From Paramagnetospirillum kuznetsovii (GTDB taxonomy: Bacteria > Pseudomonadota > Alphaproteobacteria > Rhodospirillales > Magnetospirillaceae), in assembly GCF_003284725.1 (NCBI RefSeq), contig NZ_PGTO01000004.1:310001-374000 (forward strand): a stretch of DNA of 64,000 nt, in the 5' to 3' direction. A model generated the notes under the pieces. That model was not told the DNA's origin, did no database searches, and was given only the letters and a program-made list of their open reading frames with translations. Below are positions 9,503 to 18,993 of the stretch, one piece after another; the first letter of the stretch is position 1; each line of letters starts with the position of its first letter. A program made the translations under genes and the position numbers.

Positions 9503-9838
9503 CTAACCTCTGATCTTCTCGGGATGTGCAATGCCAAGCCGCTCGGCTTCGGCGTCGAAGGCTTCTCTATAGATGGGAAAGGCGCGGGTCTTCGTCACGG
9601 TCTCGCCGGTACGCGAATGAATATATTGGGCGCGTTCCAGCAAGGGATGGGCGGCCTTATCGGCGCAGGCGTCGCCTTCGGCGATCAAAGCCTTGATCTG
9701 GGCGGTCAGGCCGGCCACGTGGCAGGCGTCGATATCGGCCTCGGCGTGAAGATCCTCGATCTCCGCCTTCAGATCCTCGATCTCCGCCTTCAGGGCCTCG
9801 TTCTCGGCTTGCAAGTCGTCCTGTTCCATATCGGTCAT
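9503..9838 (-). CDS. Small coiled-coil protein of unknown function
   Basis: This 111-residue acidic protein has a strong N-terminal coiled coil (about residues 8-55, with repeated ALKAEIEDLKAEIEDL-type heptads) followed by a short C-terminal region containing ERAQYIHSRTGETVTKTRAFPIYREAFDAE. No catalytic motif and no membrane segment are visible. It is packed between the HAD gene (4 bp) and ilvD (6 bp), so it is almost certainly co-transcribed. A short tandem duplication in the DNA underlies the repeated EIEDLKA heptads. Function not recognised. Confidence 0.7.
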   Translation of the reverse strand: MTDMEQDDLQAENEALKAEIEDLKAEIEDLHAEADIDACHVAGLTAQIKALIAEGDACADKAAHPLLERAQYIHSRTGETVTKTRAFPIYREAFDAEAERLGIAHPEKIRG

Positions 9839-9842
9839 TCCC

Positions 9843-10523
9843 TCAGGCTCCCAGCAAGGTCGGCAAATCGGTCAGGGTGGCAACGGTGGATTGGGTTCCT
9901 CGTGGCGGGCTATCGGGCCGAATTCCGTCGCGATTGATCCAAACGGTTTGAAATCCCGCCAGCGCGCCGCCGTTAATGTCCCAGGTGTTGCCTGAAATGA
10001 AGCATACTTCTTGGGGGGCGACGCCGAAATGGTCCATCACCATTTTATAGACCGCTGGGTTGGGCTTGAACACCCCTGCCGCCGCCGCCGACAGCACCAC
10101 ATCCAGAACCGGTTCCAATTCCCCAGCGGCAGCCCCGGCCGCAAGCATGGCCTGGGTGCCGTTGGATAGGATGGCGTTGGCGAAGCCCGCTTGGCGCAGC
10201 CGCAGCAAGGTGGGCTTGGCATCGGCGTATAGGCGCGGACATAGCCAGGATTCCATGAGACGGGCGCGCAATCCGCGATCGTCGAAGCCGAAGGCCGTCA
10301 TGGTCTCGTCCAGCGCCTCGTCGGTCACGCGCCAGAAGTCAGCGGCCGCTTGATGGCGACCTGGCAACCAACTGATCTCCAATTGCCGCCGACGCCAATG
10401 CTTGAACAGGGCATCGGCCTTGTCGCCCAGATCAGCGCGAAACAGCTCGGCCATGGTCGAAACATCGAACACCGTGCCATAGGCGTCGAAAACGCAGACC
10501 TTGACACTGCCTGCCGCGATCAT
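9843..10523 (-). CDS. Haloacid dehalogenase type II
   Basis: This 226-residue HAD-superfamily hydrolase resembles L-2-haloacid dehalogenases, which replace halogen with hydroxyl through an aspartyl-ester intermediate. Nucleophile Asp13 lies in VFDAYGTVFD, motif II is SNGTQ, motif III is the Lys in FKPNPAVY, and motif IV is SGNTWDINGG. The family call fits these motifs closely, though the true substrate may be a phosphate ester. The start ATG overlaps the stop of the lytic transglycosylase gene by 4 bp (ATGA), implying translational coupling; longer upstream readings run inside that gene and are rejected. Confidence 0.88.
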   Translation of the reverse strand: MIAAGSVKVCVFDAYGTVFDVSTMAELFRADLGDKADALFKHWRRRQLEISWLPGRHQAAADFWRVTDEALDETMTAFGFDDRGLRARLMESWLCPRLYADAKPTLLRLRQAGFANAILSNGTQAMLAAGAAAGELEPVLDVVLSAAAAGVFKPNPAVYKMVMDHFGVAPQEVCFISGNTWDINGGALAGFQTVWINRDGIRPDSPPRGTQSTVATLTDLPTLLGA

Positions 10524-12496
10524 TGCCCCGCCTCGGCGGTGCGCCGCGCCCAGCGGCGCAGATCGGCCTCCAGATGGGGGCCGGCGGGCTTGCCCAGGCG
10601 GCGGCGATAGACGGCGACGCTTTCCATCACTCGTTGGACATAGTTGCGGGTCTCGCTGAATGGAATCTGTTCGATCCAGTCGATAACGTCCACATTGGGG
10701 TCTCTGGGGTCGCCGTATTCGCGGATCCACTTGCGCGCCCGTCCCGGACCGGCGTTATAGGAGGCCAGGGCCAGGATATAGGATCCCTGAAAGTCGCCGA
10801 TCAGACTGCTGAGATAGGCCGAGCCGACCGCCACATTGAACTGCGGATCATCGAGCTTGTCGGGATGGAATTTCAGCCGGATCGCCTTGGCGATCTTCGA
10901 GGCGGTTGACGGCAGCAACTGCATCAATCCCCTTGCCCCGGCGGGCGATTCGATATCGGCGGTAAAGCCGCTTTCCTGACGGATCAGGGCCAGGATGAGG
11001 GCCTTTTCCGCTTGGCTTTCGTCGGTATCGACATTCAACAGCGGCCACCCCGCGTCAACCAGGGTGACGCCCTCGCGGTCGGACCGGCGGGCGACGGTCA
11101 AGGCGAGATCGTCGCGGCCGCTGCGGCTGGCCATCTTGGCCACCATGGAGCGCTCTCCCGGCGTCTGGACGATATCGTTGAGCCGGATGAAGAAGGCGCG
11201 CAACTGGCTGTCGTCGCCAAGTTCCATCAGCAACCTGGCCCCCGCCACCACATCGCGGCTCTCGAAGCGGGAGGTGTCCTCCGCCGTGGGGGCCGGATCA
11301 TCGGGCAGCGGCCAATGGTGGTTGCCAAGACGCGAGGCGCCCAACTGACCGTAATAGGTGGTAGAATAGCGCGCCGCCCGCGTGAACCAGTCGCGCGCCT
11401 TGGGATCCTTGCCCGCCTCGCTGGCCCGCCCGGCCCAATAGGCCGCCCTCGCCCGCGAGATGGGATGGCTGGCCCAATCGTAGAGCCGCGAGAAATGCAT
11501 GGTGGCGGTATCGCGATCGTCAAGGAAACGCAGCGCGATCCAACCGGCCAGGAATTCGGCGTCCACATATTGGCTGCCGCCTTCCAACCCATGGTCGGCG
11601 GCGGTCTGGTAGGCCCGCGACACATGGCCCTTTTGCAGGGCGCGGCGCGCCAGGATGGCGCGTTCCTGCCACCACAGATCCGGCCGAATCTTGTTGCGCG
11701 ACGGATGCCGCAGCAAATCGATGGCCTCGTCATCCAAATCCTTCTGACGGCGCCAGCGCACCCGTTCATAGATCAGGCCGGGATCGTCGCGCAGGGCGGC
11801 GGGAACCGCGTTGATCAGCGGCTCGGGATTGGCCTTGCCGCTTTGCAGGGCGAGGCGGGCCTGGGCCAGGGAGCGATGGCCAGCGTCCACTTTCAAGATC
11901 ATGCGGGCAACCGAGGTTTCCTGGCGGTCCCACAACAGTCGGTCCAACCGTCCCCAATGATCCTCATAGCGCAGATGATCGCCGAACAGGTTGAGATATT
12001 GGCGTTCCTGCAACGCCCCGAAGCTGAGAGTGACCCAGGTGTCGCGGATTACCTTGACGGCCTGCTCGGTCCGCCCGGCCGCCAGCAAGGCGCGGGCATA
12101 GGCGCCTCCCCCGTCGGCGGTGGTGGGCGCGTGGTGATCGAACCAAGCCAGGACATCGGAAGTCGGCGTGGCGGCGGTGATGGATTCCTCGGCCCGCTTG
12201 GTCATCTGGCTCATCAGCGGCCAGTCGGGATTGGCGTCGATGAAGGCGGTCAACTGGGCGAAATTGGCATCGGAGCGGCCCGAGACATAGGCCATCCAGG
12301 TGACCAGCAGCGGCGCCACCTTGACCCGTGACTGACGGGCCAGCCGCGCGGCCTCATCGAAATGATCCTTCTTGGCGGCGGCCACGGCTTGGCGGGCCAG
12401 TCCGACATCACCTGATATCGCCTGCGCTCGACCATCGACCGGACAAACCGTCAGGACACCGACGGCGACGAGAATAGCGGCGAGAAAAACCTTCAC
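10520..12496 (-). CDS. Periplasmic soluble lytic murein transglycosylase (Slt70 type)
   Basis: This 658-residue exported enzyme cleaves peptidoglycan between MurNAc and GlcNAc, giving 1,6-anhydro ends. It has a signal peptide (about residues 1-26, ending GRAQA), a long alpha-superhelical region of TPR-like repeats, and a C-terminal SLT domain with catalytic Glu near residue 508 in LIRQESGF, followed by [16 protein letters not shown] and a SYNAGPGR motif. Length matches the Slt70 family. It is the first gene of the six-gene leftward operon, so the promoter should lie in the 186-bp gap to divergent dapA. Confidence 0.93.
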   Translation of the reverse strand: MKVFLAAILVAVGVLTVCPVDGRAQAISGDVGLARQAVAAAKKDHFDEAARLARQSRVKVAPLLVTWMAYVSGRSDANFAQLTAFIDANPDWPLMSQMTKRAEESITAATPTSDVLAWFDHHAPTTADGGGAYARALLAAGRTEQAVKVIRDTWVTLSFGALQERQYLNLFGDHLRYEDHWGRLDRLLWDRQETSVARMILKVDAGHRSLAQARLALQSGKANPEPLINAVPAALRDDPGLIYERVRWRRQKDLDDEAIDLLRHPSRNKIRPDLWWQERAILARRALQKGHVSRAYQTAADHGLEGGSQYVDAEFLAGWIALRFLDDRDTATMHFSRLYDWASHPISRARAAYWAGRASEAGKDPKARDWFTRAARYSTTYYGQLGASRLGNHHWPLPDDPAPTAEDTSRFESRDVVAGARLLMELGDDSQLRAFFIRLNDIVQTPGERSMVAKMASRSGRDDLALTVARRSDREGVTLVDAGWPLLNVDTDESQAEKALILALIRQESGFTADIESPAGARGLMQLLPSTASKIAKAIRLKFHPDKLDDPQFNVAVGSAYLSSLIGDFQGSYILALASYNAGPGRARKWIREYGDPRDPNVDVIDWIEQIPFSETRNYVQRVMESVAVYRRRLGKPAGPHLEADLRRWARRTAEAGQ

Positions 12497-12682
12497 GGGG
12501 CAAGACCTGACTTGGCAACGAACCGGGCGGCCATCTTAATGGGGCAATCGCCTTGCTTTCAAGCCGAACCGGGCCGGATTCGACGCATAACCGGCGCTCG
12601 GGTCATGCGGCCATCTTGCGGGCGAAACCAGTTGCGGCTAATGTCCCTGCTCTTTTTCGCAATCTGGTCTTGGATAGCAGCC

Positions 12683-13555
12683 ATGTTCAAGGGATCGATC
12701 ACCGCCCTCATCACCCCCTTTTCCAACGGAAAGGTGGACGAGAAGGCGTTCCAGGATCTCGTCTCCTGGCAGATCGCCGAGGGCACCCATGCCCTGGTGC
12801 CCTGCGGCACCACCGGTGAATCACCCACATTGTCCCATGCCGAGCATCATCGGGTGGTGGAACTGTGCATCGAGGCGGCCAAGGGCAAGGTTCCCGTGAT
12901 CGCCGGTGCCGGTTCCAACTCCACCGACGAGGCCATCGACCTGTCGCGCCACGCCAAGAAGGCCGGTGCCGCCGCCGTCCTGGTGGTCGCCCCCTATTAC
13001 AACAAGCCGACCCAGGAAGGCCTGTTCCGCCATTACGAGGCCATTGCCACCTCGGTGGACATTCCGATCATCGTCTACAACATCCCCGGACGCTCGGTGG
13101 TCGATATCAGCATCGAGACGTTCCAGCGCCTCGCCGCCCTGCCCAATATCGTCGGCGTCAAGGACGCCACCGGCGATCTGGCCCGGCCGCTGCGCGCCCG
13201 CGTGGCGCTTGGTTCGACCTTCTGCCAATTGTCGGGCGAGGACGCCACCGCCATTCCGTTCAACGCCCAGGGTGGCGTCGGCTGCATCTCGGTGACCTCC
13301 AACATCGCCCCCAAGCTGTGCGCCCAGATGCAGAACGCCTGGGCCGCCGGTGATCTGAAGACCTGCGCCGCGCTGAACGAAAAGCTGATGCCGCTGCACG
13401 ACGCCCTGTTCTGCGAGACTAGCCCGGCCCCGGTGAAATACGCCGCCAGCCTGCTGGGCAAGGCGTCGCCGGACGTCCGCCTGCCGCTGGTTCCCGCCTC
13501 CGATAATGCCCGCAAGCGGGTCGAGGTCGCCATGAAGGCGGCCGGCCTGATCTGA
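12683..13555 (+). CDS. dapA: 4-hydroxy-tetrahydrodipicolinate synthase
   Basis: This 290-residue aldolase condenses pyruvate with aspartate semialdehyde in lysine and diaminopimelate synthesis. Schiff-base Lys160 lies in [10 protein letters not shown], Tyr132 in VYNIPGR, and the Thr43-Thr44 pair in CGTTGES. The start at [13 protein letters not shown] is the family N-terminus; an upstream extension of 57 codons is rejected. The ribosome binding site is weak. It is followed 13 bp later by smpB, with a 14-bp tandem repeat covering the junction. Confidence 0.97.
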   Translation: MFKGSITALITPFSNGKVDEKAFQDLVSWQIAEGTHALVPCGTTGESPTLSHAEHHRVVELCIEAAKGKVPVIAGAGSNSTDEAIDLSRHAKKAGAAAVLVVAPYYNKPTQEGLFRHYEAIATSVDIPIIVYNIPGRSVVDISIETFQRLAALPNIVGVKDATGDLARPLRARVALGSTFCQLSGEDATAIPFNAQGGVGCISVTSNIAPKLCAQMQNAWAAGDLKTCAALNEKLMPLHDALFCETSPAPVKYAASLLGKASPDVRLPLVPASDNARKRVEVAMKAAGLI

Positions 13556-13574
13556 TGGGTCTGATCTGATGGTT
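13547..13574. repeat. 14-bp tandem duplication at the dapA-smpB junction
   Basis: CTGATCTGATGGGT is followed directly by CTGATCTGATGGTT (13 of 14 identical). The first copy holds the dapA stop with an overlapping out-of-frame ATG; the second holds the smpB start codon. This looks like a replication-slippage duplication of an older TGATG stop-start overlap. Confidence 0.85.
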
Positions 13575-14030
13575 TTGCCGGGCCACATCGCCGCCCAGAA
13601 CCGCCGGGCCCGGCACGACTATTTCATCGTCAGCGAGGTGGAGGCCGGTATCATGCTGGTCGGCACCGAGATCAAGTCGCTGCGCGCCGGCAAGGGCAAT
13701 ATCAACGAAGCCTTTGCCGGCCCCATGCAGGGCGAGCTTTACCTGTTCAACGCCTATATCCCCGAATACCAGTCCAAGATGCCGTTCCCGCACGAGACGC
13801 GCAGGCCACGCAAGCTGCTGCTGCATCGACGGGAAATGGCGCGCCTGATGATGTCCATCGCCAAGGACGGTATGACCGTGGTGCCGCTGGACATCCATTT
13901 CGCCAATCGCGGCTTCGCCAAGGTGCTGCTCGGCCTCGCCAAGGGCAAGAAGCTGCACGACAAGCGCGAAGCCATCAAGGAACGAGACTGGAATCGCGAC
14001 AAGGCCCGCCTGATGCGCGACAAGGGGTAA
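13569..14030 (+). CDS. smpB: SsrA-binding protein
   Basis: This 153-residue protein binds tmRNA (SsrA) and brings it to stalled ribosomes for trans-translation. The family features are present: RRARHDYFI near the N-terminus, [23 protein letters not shown], and the basic C-terminal tail [24 protein letters not shown] that enters the mRNA channel. Length is normal. It probably shares a transcript with dapA. Confidence 0.97.
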   Translation: MVLPGHIAAQNRRARHDYFIVSEVEAGIMLVGTEIKSLRAGKGNINEAFAGPMQGELYLFNAYIPEYQSKMPFPHETRRPRKLLLHRREMARLMMSIAKDGMTVVPLDIHFANRGFAKVLLGLAKGKKLHDKREAIKERDWNRDKARLMRDKG

Positions 14031-14119
14031 GCGCGGCTGGGGTTAAAACGCGTCTGGGGCTGAATTTCGCCGTCACGCGCCCCATCTGTGATGGCGAAGG
14101 CCATTTGGGACGGTACTCC

Positions 14120-14767
14120 ATGAACGACACGCCGAAGGACAAACTGATCGCCGCCAAGGAGCGATGGGCGCGCGATGGGCGCGGTCTGACCGGGGAAAAG
14201 GCTTCGCCCGCCCATCGGCGCCTTCCCCCCGGCCAGCGTGAAACCGCCGACTTTCCGGTGCTCGACCTGGGCGAGGCGCCGAACATGCTTCCCCGCGACT
14301 GGTCCATGACGGTGGGCGGACAGGTTGACAATCCCATCCGCTGGGATTGGGCCGCCTTCATGGCGCAACCCCAGACCGAGATCGTCACCGACATTCATTG
14401 CGTGACCACCTGGTCGCGCTACGACAATCGCTGGACCGGGGTGTCGGCGCGGCATCTGCTGTCGCTGGTGCGCCCCCGCCCCACCGCTAAATTCCTGCTG
14501 CTGCGCAGCTATGACGGCTATACCACCAATCTGCCGCTGGCCCGCTTCGCCGATGACGACGTTCTGCTGGCCCATTCCTGGCAGGGCGAACCGCTGAGCC
14601 GCGAGCACGGCGGACCGGTACGGGCCGTGGTGCCCAAGCTGTATTTCTGGAAAAGCGCCAAATGGCTGCGCCACATCACCTTTTCCGACCGCGATACCGC
14701 CGGATATTGGGAATTACGTGGCTATCACGACGAAGGCGATCCGTGGCGAGAGCAACGCTATAAATAG
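14120..14767 (+). CDS. Sulfite-oxidase-like molybdopterin oxidoreductase
   Basis: This 215-residue protein has the oxidoreductase molybdopterin-binding fold of sulfite oxidase/MsrP-type enzymes. Cys94 in DIHCVTTWSRYDN is the expected molybdenum ligand, and VPKLYFWKSAKWL near the C-terminus is a family motif. There is no Tat or Sec signal, so it should be cytoplasmic, unlike MsrP. The substrate is unknown. The second ATG is used because GGGACGG precedes it at good distance; an ATG 15 bp upstream is less well placed. It converges on a kinase gene two bases away. Confidence 0.85.
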   Translation: MNDTPKDKLIAAKERWARDGRGLTGEKASPAHRRLPPGQRETADFPVLDLGEAPNMLPRDWSMTVGGQVDNPIRWDWAAFMAQPQTEIVTDIHCVTTWSRYDNRWTGVSARHLLSLVRPRPTAKFLLLRSYDGYTTNLPLARFADDDVLLAHSWQGEPLSREHGGPVRAVVPKLYFWKSAKWLRHITFSDRDTAGYWELRGYHDEGDPWREQRYK

Positions 14768-14769
14768 GG

Positions 14770-17364
14770 TCACGCCGAACTCCCCGCTTCGCATGGAGTC
14801 TTTGCGATCACATCCCGACTGGGCAAGGTAACCGTCACCGTCGTGCCTTTTCCCTTGGCGCTGACGATGTCCAGTTGTCCGCCGTGAAGTTCCGTGAAGG
14901 CGCGCACCAAGGGCAGGCCGAGGCCAGCACCTTCGTAACGACGCCCAAGACCGCTGTCCACTTGGCGGAATGGCTCCATGGCCACAAGAATTTCGTCGTC
15001 GCTCATCCCGATGCCGGTATCGCGAACCATGAATTTGACCGCCTCGCCGTCCGTTCCGACGTCCAAGATCACCTCGCCGCCGGGAGGAGTGAACTTCACT
15101 GAGTTACCGAGCAGGTTGACAAGAATCTGAAGTAGGCGGCGGCGATCAGCCCTAATGGTTGACGGGCAATGCTGAAGATTGGCCCGAAGTTTCAGCCCGC
15201 CTGTTTCGGCTCGGCTCTCGACAATGCGGATCGCGGCGCCGGACACCTCGACGGGGTCGACCTCGGTGATTTGAAACTCCAATTGTCCCGCCTCGATGCG
15301 CGAGATATCGAGAATATCATTGATGACGTCCAGCAAGTGGCGACCGGAGGCGAGGATATCTTCCGCATAAGCCTTGTATCGCCGGTCCCCAAGCTGCCCG
15401 AACATTTCCGCCGCCATGACCTCGGAAAACCCGATGACGGCGTTCAGCGGCGTCCGCAATTCATGGCTGACATTGGCGAGAAATTCCGTCTTGGAGCGGT
15501 TGGCGTATTGCGCCGCTTCGATTGCGGCAACAAGCTCGCGCTTGGCTCGGACATGCTCGTGTATTTCGCCTTCCAGAGCCTCGGTCCTTTGCTGAACGCG
15601 GCGCTCCAGATTTTCATTTACAATATGCAACAAACGTTCGGCGGCGACACGCCCGGTAACATCGGCGCCATAGAGATTGACCACGCCAGCCCCCGGCAGC
15701 GGCACAAGGTAAAGCGTCAATACCCGTTCACCGATGGTGACCTCCACCTCTCGGCGTTCGCCGCTGGCGAGGACTTCGGCGAATACCGAGGCCCATTTGG
15801 GCGGCAGCCTCTGCCCGACCGCCGTGGCCCAGAATTGAAGAAGCCTTTCGCTGGCGGGATTGGAATGCGTAACCACCCCGCTATGATCGACGCGCAACAC
15901 CGGATGCGGATTTTGCGAGGGAAATTGGACAAAGGTGTCCATGGCCTCCTTGGCCCGCCCCTCGGCGGTGACGTCGCGGACGAGAACAAGCCCGGCATCC
16001 ACCTGCGGCGCCACCATGACCTCGAATATCCGTTCATTGTCCAAAGGCCCCACATGGATGAGGGACTCGCCGCGTATCTTGGCACGAATGAACACCTCGA
16101 GCCCGTCGGCAACCTCCATGAAGGACCGCATGACGGAATTCTCCGCCGCCGGACCATCCGGTCCGATGCGAATAACGCCGATCCCCATTTCCTCGGTGAC
16201 GGCCTGAAGCAGCTTCAGCCTTTCATTCTCGGTTTCCAGCGCCATCTGTTCGGTCAGCAAGCGAGTCTTTTGGAGCTCTTGGCGATGGAGCGCCGACCTC
16301 GAACGCTCGACTTCCCCTGCCAGATGGGCAACGGCGGCCTCCAATTCGTCCAATTCATCGCCGCCAACCGGGACAAGCCCGGCATTGCCGAACACGCGCT
16401 CGGCAATGCGGGAGATCCGGCGCCGAGACTTGCGAATTCGCCACGAGACATAGACTCCACCAACAATGAACAGCGACGCCGCCGCCGCCGATAGTACCGT
16501 GCGGTGACGCCGCTCCAATTCCACATAGGGCTCGGCCAAGGCGGCATGGCGCTCGCCCCGGCTGAGAATGCTAGATAGTGCGACCTGCGGCGCCCCCTCC
16601 CCCGAGGCCGCCAATAAATGTGGTGGACTGACCAGGAAATCGTCCATCCGTCGGCCGATCCTGTCCCCCAGCGGCAGCTGCGCCGGATTTGAGGTCGCGA
16701 GAATGCGCCCGCTGCCGACTTCGGACAGCGTGACGGCGAAGCCTCGATCCAAAAAGCTGCCCAAGGTGGACTTGATGAATTTCGAGTTGACCAAGGAAAC
16801 CAGAACCAGTCGGCCGTCATTGGCCCCCAAAATATCGGCGGAGGACATCATCATCGGCTGGCCAGAGACCACCGGAATGTTTCCCTTCACGCCAGGACGA
16901 GACCCAGAAACCTCGGCCGCCATGTCAGGGGTAAGAACAACGGAGGGGTCCAACCGCCAAGACCTGACGATGGTTCCATTCCTCTTCGTCAGGAAAACAA
17001 AATCCACCGGAGGAAAGCTGCGCCGTTCCATCAAACCGCTGAGCCAGGACGGCTCGCCGTCGGTGATCGAGATATTTGGTCCGCGCCAGGGCTCAAGGGA
17101 TTCCCGACGGGCACCTTCTGATTGGGCAAGCAACGCCGAAAAGGTCTGATGGGCATGCAGCAACTGCTCTACCCGCAAGGTATCGCGGGCTGCTTTCTGC
17201 TCTAACCGCTCGATCAACTGGTAATCGACCAAAGCCCCCAATTCGCGGTTATGAAGGCCGTCGAGCCCAAACCACAAAATGGAATACAGCACCATGCCGC
17301 CCAATAGCAAACGCAGGGCTATGCTTGGCTTTCTCCGCATTAGACGTGCCATTAATGTTGCCAT
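14770..17364 (-). CDS. Membrane sensor histidine kinase with PAS-like domain
   Basis: This 864-residue kinase has a transmembrane helix near residues 15-35, a periplasmic region of about 260 residues with dCache/CHASE-like features, a second helix near 290-310, coiled-coil stretches, a PAS-like segment (about 480-580), then HisKA with [21 protein letters not shown] and HATPase with LVNLLGNSVKF, DTGIGMS and YEGAGLGLPLVRAF. It ends without a receiver domain, so it needs a separate regulator, none of which is adjacent. The signal is unknown. The upstream 322-bp gap to divergent pgpA contains several inverted repeats. Confidence 0.9.
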   Translation of the reverse strand: MATLMARLMRRKPSIALRLLLGGMVLYSILWFGLDGLHNRELGALVDYQLIERLEQKAARDTLRVEQLLHAHQTFSALLAQSEGARRESLEPWRGPNISITDGEPSWLSGLMERRSFPPVDFVFLTKRNGTIVRSWRLDPSVVLTPDMAAEVSGSRPGVKGNIPVVSGQPMMMSSADILGANDGRLVLVSLVNSKFIKSTLGSFLDRGFAVTLSEVGSGRILATSNPAQLPLGDRIGRRMDDFLVSPPHLLAASGEGAPQVALSSILSRGERHAALAEPYVELERRHRTVLSAAAASLFIVGGVYVSWRIRKSRRRISRIAERVFGNAGLVPVGGDELDELEAAVAHLAGEVERSRSALHRQELQKTRLLTEQMALETENERLKLLQAVTEEMGIGVIRIGPDGPAAENSVMRSFMEVADGLEVFIRAKIRGESLIHVGPLDNERIFEVMVAPQVDAGLVLVRDVTAEGRAKEAMDTFVQFPSQNPHPVLRVDHSGVVTHSNPASERLLQFWATAVGQRLPPKWASVFAEVLASGERREVEVTIGERVLTLYLVPLPGAGVVNLYGADVTGRVAAERLLHIVNENLERRVQQRTEALEGEIHEHVRAKRELVAAIEAAQYANRSKTEFLANVSHELRTPLNAVIGFSEVMAAEMFGQLGDRRYKAYAEDILASGRHLLDVINDILDISRIEAGQLEFQITEVDPVEVSGAAIRIVESRAETGGLKLRANLQHCPSTIRADRRRLLQILVNLLGNSVKFTPPGGEVILDVGTDGEAVKFMVRDTGIGMSDDEILVAMEPFRQVDSGLGRRYEGAGLGLPLVRAFTELHGGQLDIVSAKGKGTTVTVTLPSRDVIAKTPCEAGSSA

Positions 17365-17686
17365 GGCAGGCTAAATCCATCTTGTCGCGGCGACGACACA
17401 CATCAAGCCGCCATCATTCTCATGGGAGGAAAGGCTAGGGCCGACTACCACAAAAGAATAGGGTTGACTATACATTCGTAGAAACAGTTATCATCTATTC
17501 ACCGGCAATGCGGAATATTGCAATTCTGATAGGGAATTGACTCTATATCCTCAACGCCTCCGTGAAAACAGGTATTACAGAGTGAGAGACTTACTGTCGC
17601 TCCAGGTATCGAAACGTTCACCTGCCCCTTGAGCCCCACCAGCGGCATGCTACTCTGCCGCCTAGCTCGAATGAATGAGGGCAAAC
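17365..17686. other. 322-bp divergent intergenic region with nested inverted repeats
   Basis: This gap is more AT-rich than its neighbours and separates the divergent kinase and pgpA genes. It contains GCAAT-ATTGC (17511-17525) and CAATTC-GAATTG (17521-17539) inverted repeats that overlap each other, and two TTGACT hexamers that could be -35 boxes (the first 18 bp before TTATCA). A minus-strand 64-codon frame at 17499-17693 overlaps the pgpA start, has no supporting features and is not called. Confidence 0.4.
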
Positions 17687-18169
17687 ATGTCATTCCGCCG
17701 TGATGGCATCACCGTATTCCACCCCGCCACGATCCTATCCACATGGTTCGGGGTCGGATTGCTGCCCAAGGCGCCGGGAACCTGGGGGTCGGTCGCCGCC
17801 CTGCCCTTCGCCTGGTTCTTGGCCGATTTTGGCGGCTGGCCGGTCTTGGCGGCCGCCAGCCTGGTCTGCTTCTTCGTCGGCTGGTGGTCTTCTGCTGTCT
17901 ATGTGGCGCGGACCAATGCCGCCGATCCCTCGGAAGTGGTGATCGACGAGGTTGCCGGACAATGGCTGGTGCTCTGCGCCGCTCCGCTGGATCCGGCCGC
18001 TTATCTCGTGGGGTTGGCGCTGTTCCGTCTGTTCGACGTTTGGAAGCCCTGGCCGGTCAGTTGGGCCGACACCTCCGTGGGCGGCGGATTGGGTGTCATG
18101 CTCGACGACGTCATCGCCGCCCTGTACGGTTTGGTGGGTATGGCGATCTTCATTCGGGTCTGGTCGTGA
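17687..18169 (+). CDS. pgpA: Phosphatidylglycerophosphatase A
   Basis: This 160-residue inner-membrane protein dephosphorylates phosphatidylglycerol-phosphate to phosphatidylglycerol. Family motifs include GLLPKAPGTWGSVAALP near the N-terminus, VIDEVAGQW with acidic residues thought to bind metal, and RLFDVWKPWPVSWAD. Four hydrophobic segments are visible. The start at MSFRRDGI is chosen for its GAGG site six bases upstream; an in-frame ATG 12 bp earlier lacks one. The next gene starts two bases after the stop (or overlaps if a GTG start is used). Confidence 0.94.
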   Translation: MSFRRDGITVFHPATILSTWFGVGLLPKAPGTWGSVAALPFAWFLADFGGWPVLAAASLVCFFVGWWSSAVYVARTNAADPSEVVIDEVAGQWLVLCAAPLDPAAYLVGLALFRLFDVWKPWPVSWADTSVGGGLGVMLDDVIAALYGLVGMAIFIRVWS

Positions 18170-18171
18170 GC

Positions 18172-18654
18172 ATGGATTTGATGGACAAGGCCTTGGCCGT
18201 CTTGGCCGCCTATGGGCAGGCAGGATTGATGATCGCGACAGCGGAATCCTGCACCGGTGGCATGGTGGCGGCGGCCCTGACCGCCATTCCGGGGTCGTCC
18301 GACGTGGTCGATCGCGGCTTCGTCACCTATTCCAACCAAGCCAAACACGAGATGCTGGGCGTTCCCGAGAGCCTTATCGCTTGCCACGGCGCGGTCAGCG
18401 AAGAAGTCGCCCGCGCCATGGCGGAAGGCGCCCTGAGCCATTCCCGCGCCCATGCCGCCGTGGCCATTACCGGCATCGCCGGTCCCGGTGGCGGAGCCAA
18501 GGACAAGCCGGTCGGCCTGGTCCATTTCGCGGTGGCTCATAAGGATTCACCCACTCGACATGCCTGCCGGATTTTCGCCGGAGACCGCGAAGACGTCAGG
18601 ATGGCGGCAACGCTGATGGCGCTGACCTTGCTTTTGCCGCCACCAGCGACCTGA
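18172..18654 (+). CDS. CinA C-terminal-domain nicotinamide-nucleotide amidase (PncC type)
   Basis: This 160-residue stand-alone CinA C-terminal domain corresponds to PncC/YgaD-type enzymes that deamidate nicotinamide mononucleotide to nicotinate mononucleotide for NAD salvage. Family motifs are ATAESCTGGMVAAALT, YSNQAKHEMLGV, and AITGIAGPGGGAKDKPVGLVHF. The N-terminal COG1058 domain of full CinA is absent, as in many proteobacteria. It is translationally coupled to pgpA: a GTG at 18166 overlaps the pgpA stop, and the ATG used here follows six bases later. Its 3' end overlaps the converging gene by 59 bp. Confidence 0.9.
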   Translation: MDLMDKALAVLAAYGQAGLMIATAESCTGGMVAAALTAIPGSSDVVDRGFVTYSNQAKHEMLGVPESLIACHGAVSEEVARAMAEGALSHSRAHAAVAITGIAGPGGGAKDKPVGLVHFAVAHKDSPTRHACRIFAGDREDVRMAATLMALTLLLPPPAT

Positions 18655-18937
18655 GGATGGCAAGCGGCACGGTCGGAGCATCGGAAACGATCTGTATTCC
18701 GTCCCGGCTCAACAGGGCGTAGGGGAACATCCCCGATGCGCCATAGCCGAGATGCAGCCGCCACCCCGGCAAGGCCGCCGTCACCAGGGCGCGGCAATCC
18801 TCCACCGAGGCGCTATAGGCATGGGGCGATTGGCCGAACAGCGCGGCCAAGTCCCGGTCCAGTTCCTCGTCCGATCCGCTGGCCAGCCAAAGCCGTCGAT
18901 TGAGATCCGCCCACTCCGCTGCCCACTCCTCTGCCAT
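18596..18937 (-). CDS. Small protein resembling phage ABA-sandwich domain proteins
   Basis: This 113-residue protein contains a SVEDCRALVTAALPGWRLHLG core and a C-terminal APTVPLAILRSLVAAKA stretch, a pattern like the small 'phage ABA sandwich' proteins where an aromatic beta sheet is followed by an ALAICxAALxA helix. The start is the ATG with AGGAG 11 bp upstream; a GTG at 18973 is an alternative. Its last 59 bp overlap the end of the CinA gene on the other strand, and its start region abuts the promoter region of the ThDP enzyme gene. The family assignment is by eye and tentative; function unknown. Confidence 0.5.
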   Translation of the reverse strand: MAEEWAAEWADLNRRLWLASGSDEELDRDLAALFGQSPHAYSASVEDCRALVTAALPGWRLHLGYGASGMFPYALLSRDGIQIVSDAPTVPLAILRSLVAAKARSAPSALPPS

Positions 18938-18993
18938 AACGGCCCGGCTCCTGTGATAGAGTTTCTTTTCCACTATAGCAGAAGGACATGGTC

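Noticed and set aside
17499-17693. 64-codon minus-strand frame with CNTC between the kinase gene and pgpA
   Set aside because: No ribosome binding site seen, overlaps the pgpA start and regulatory repeats, no family pattern.
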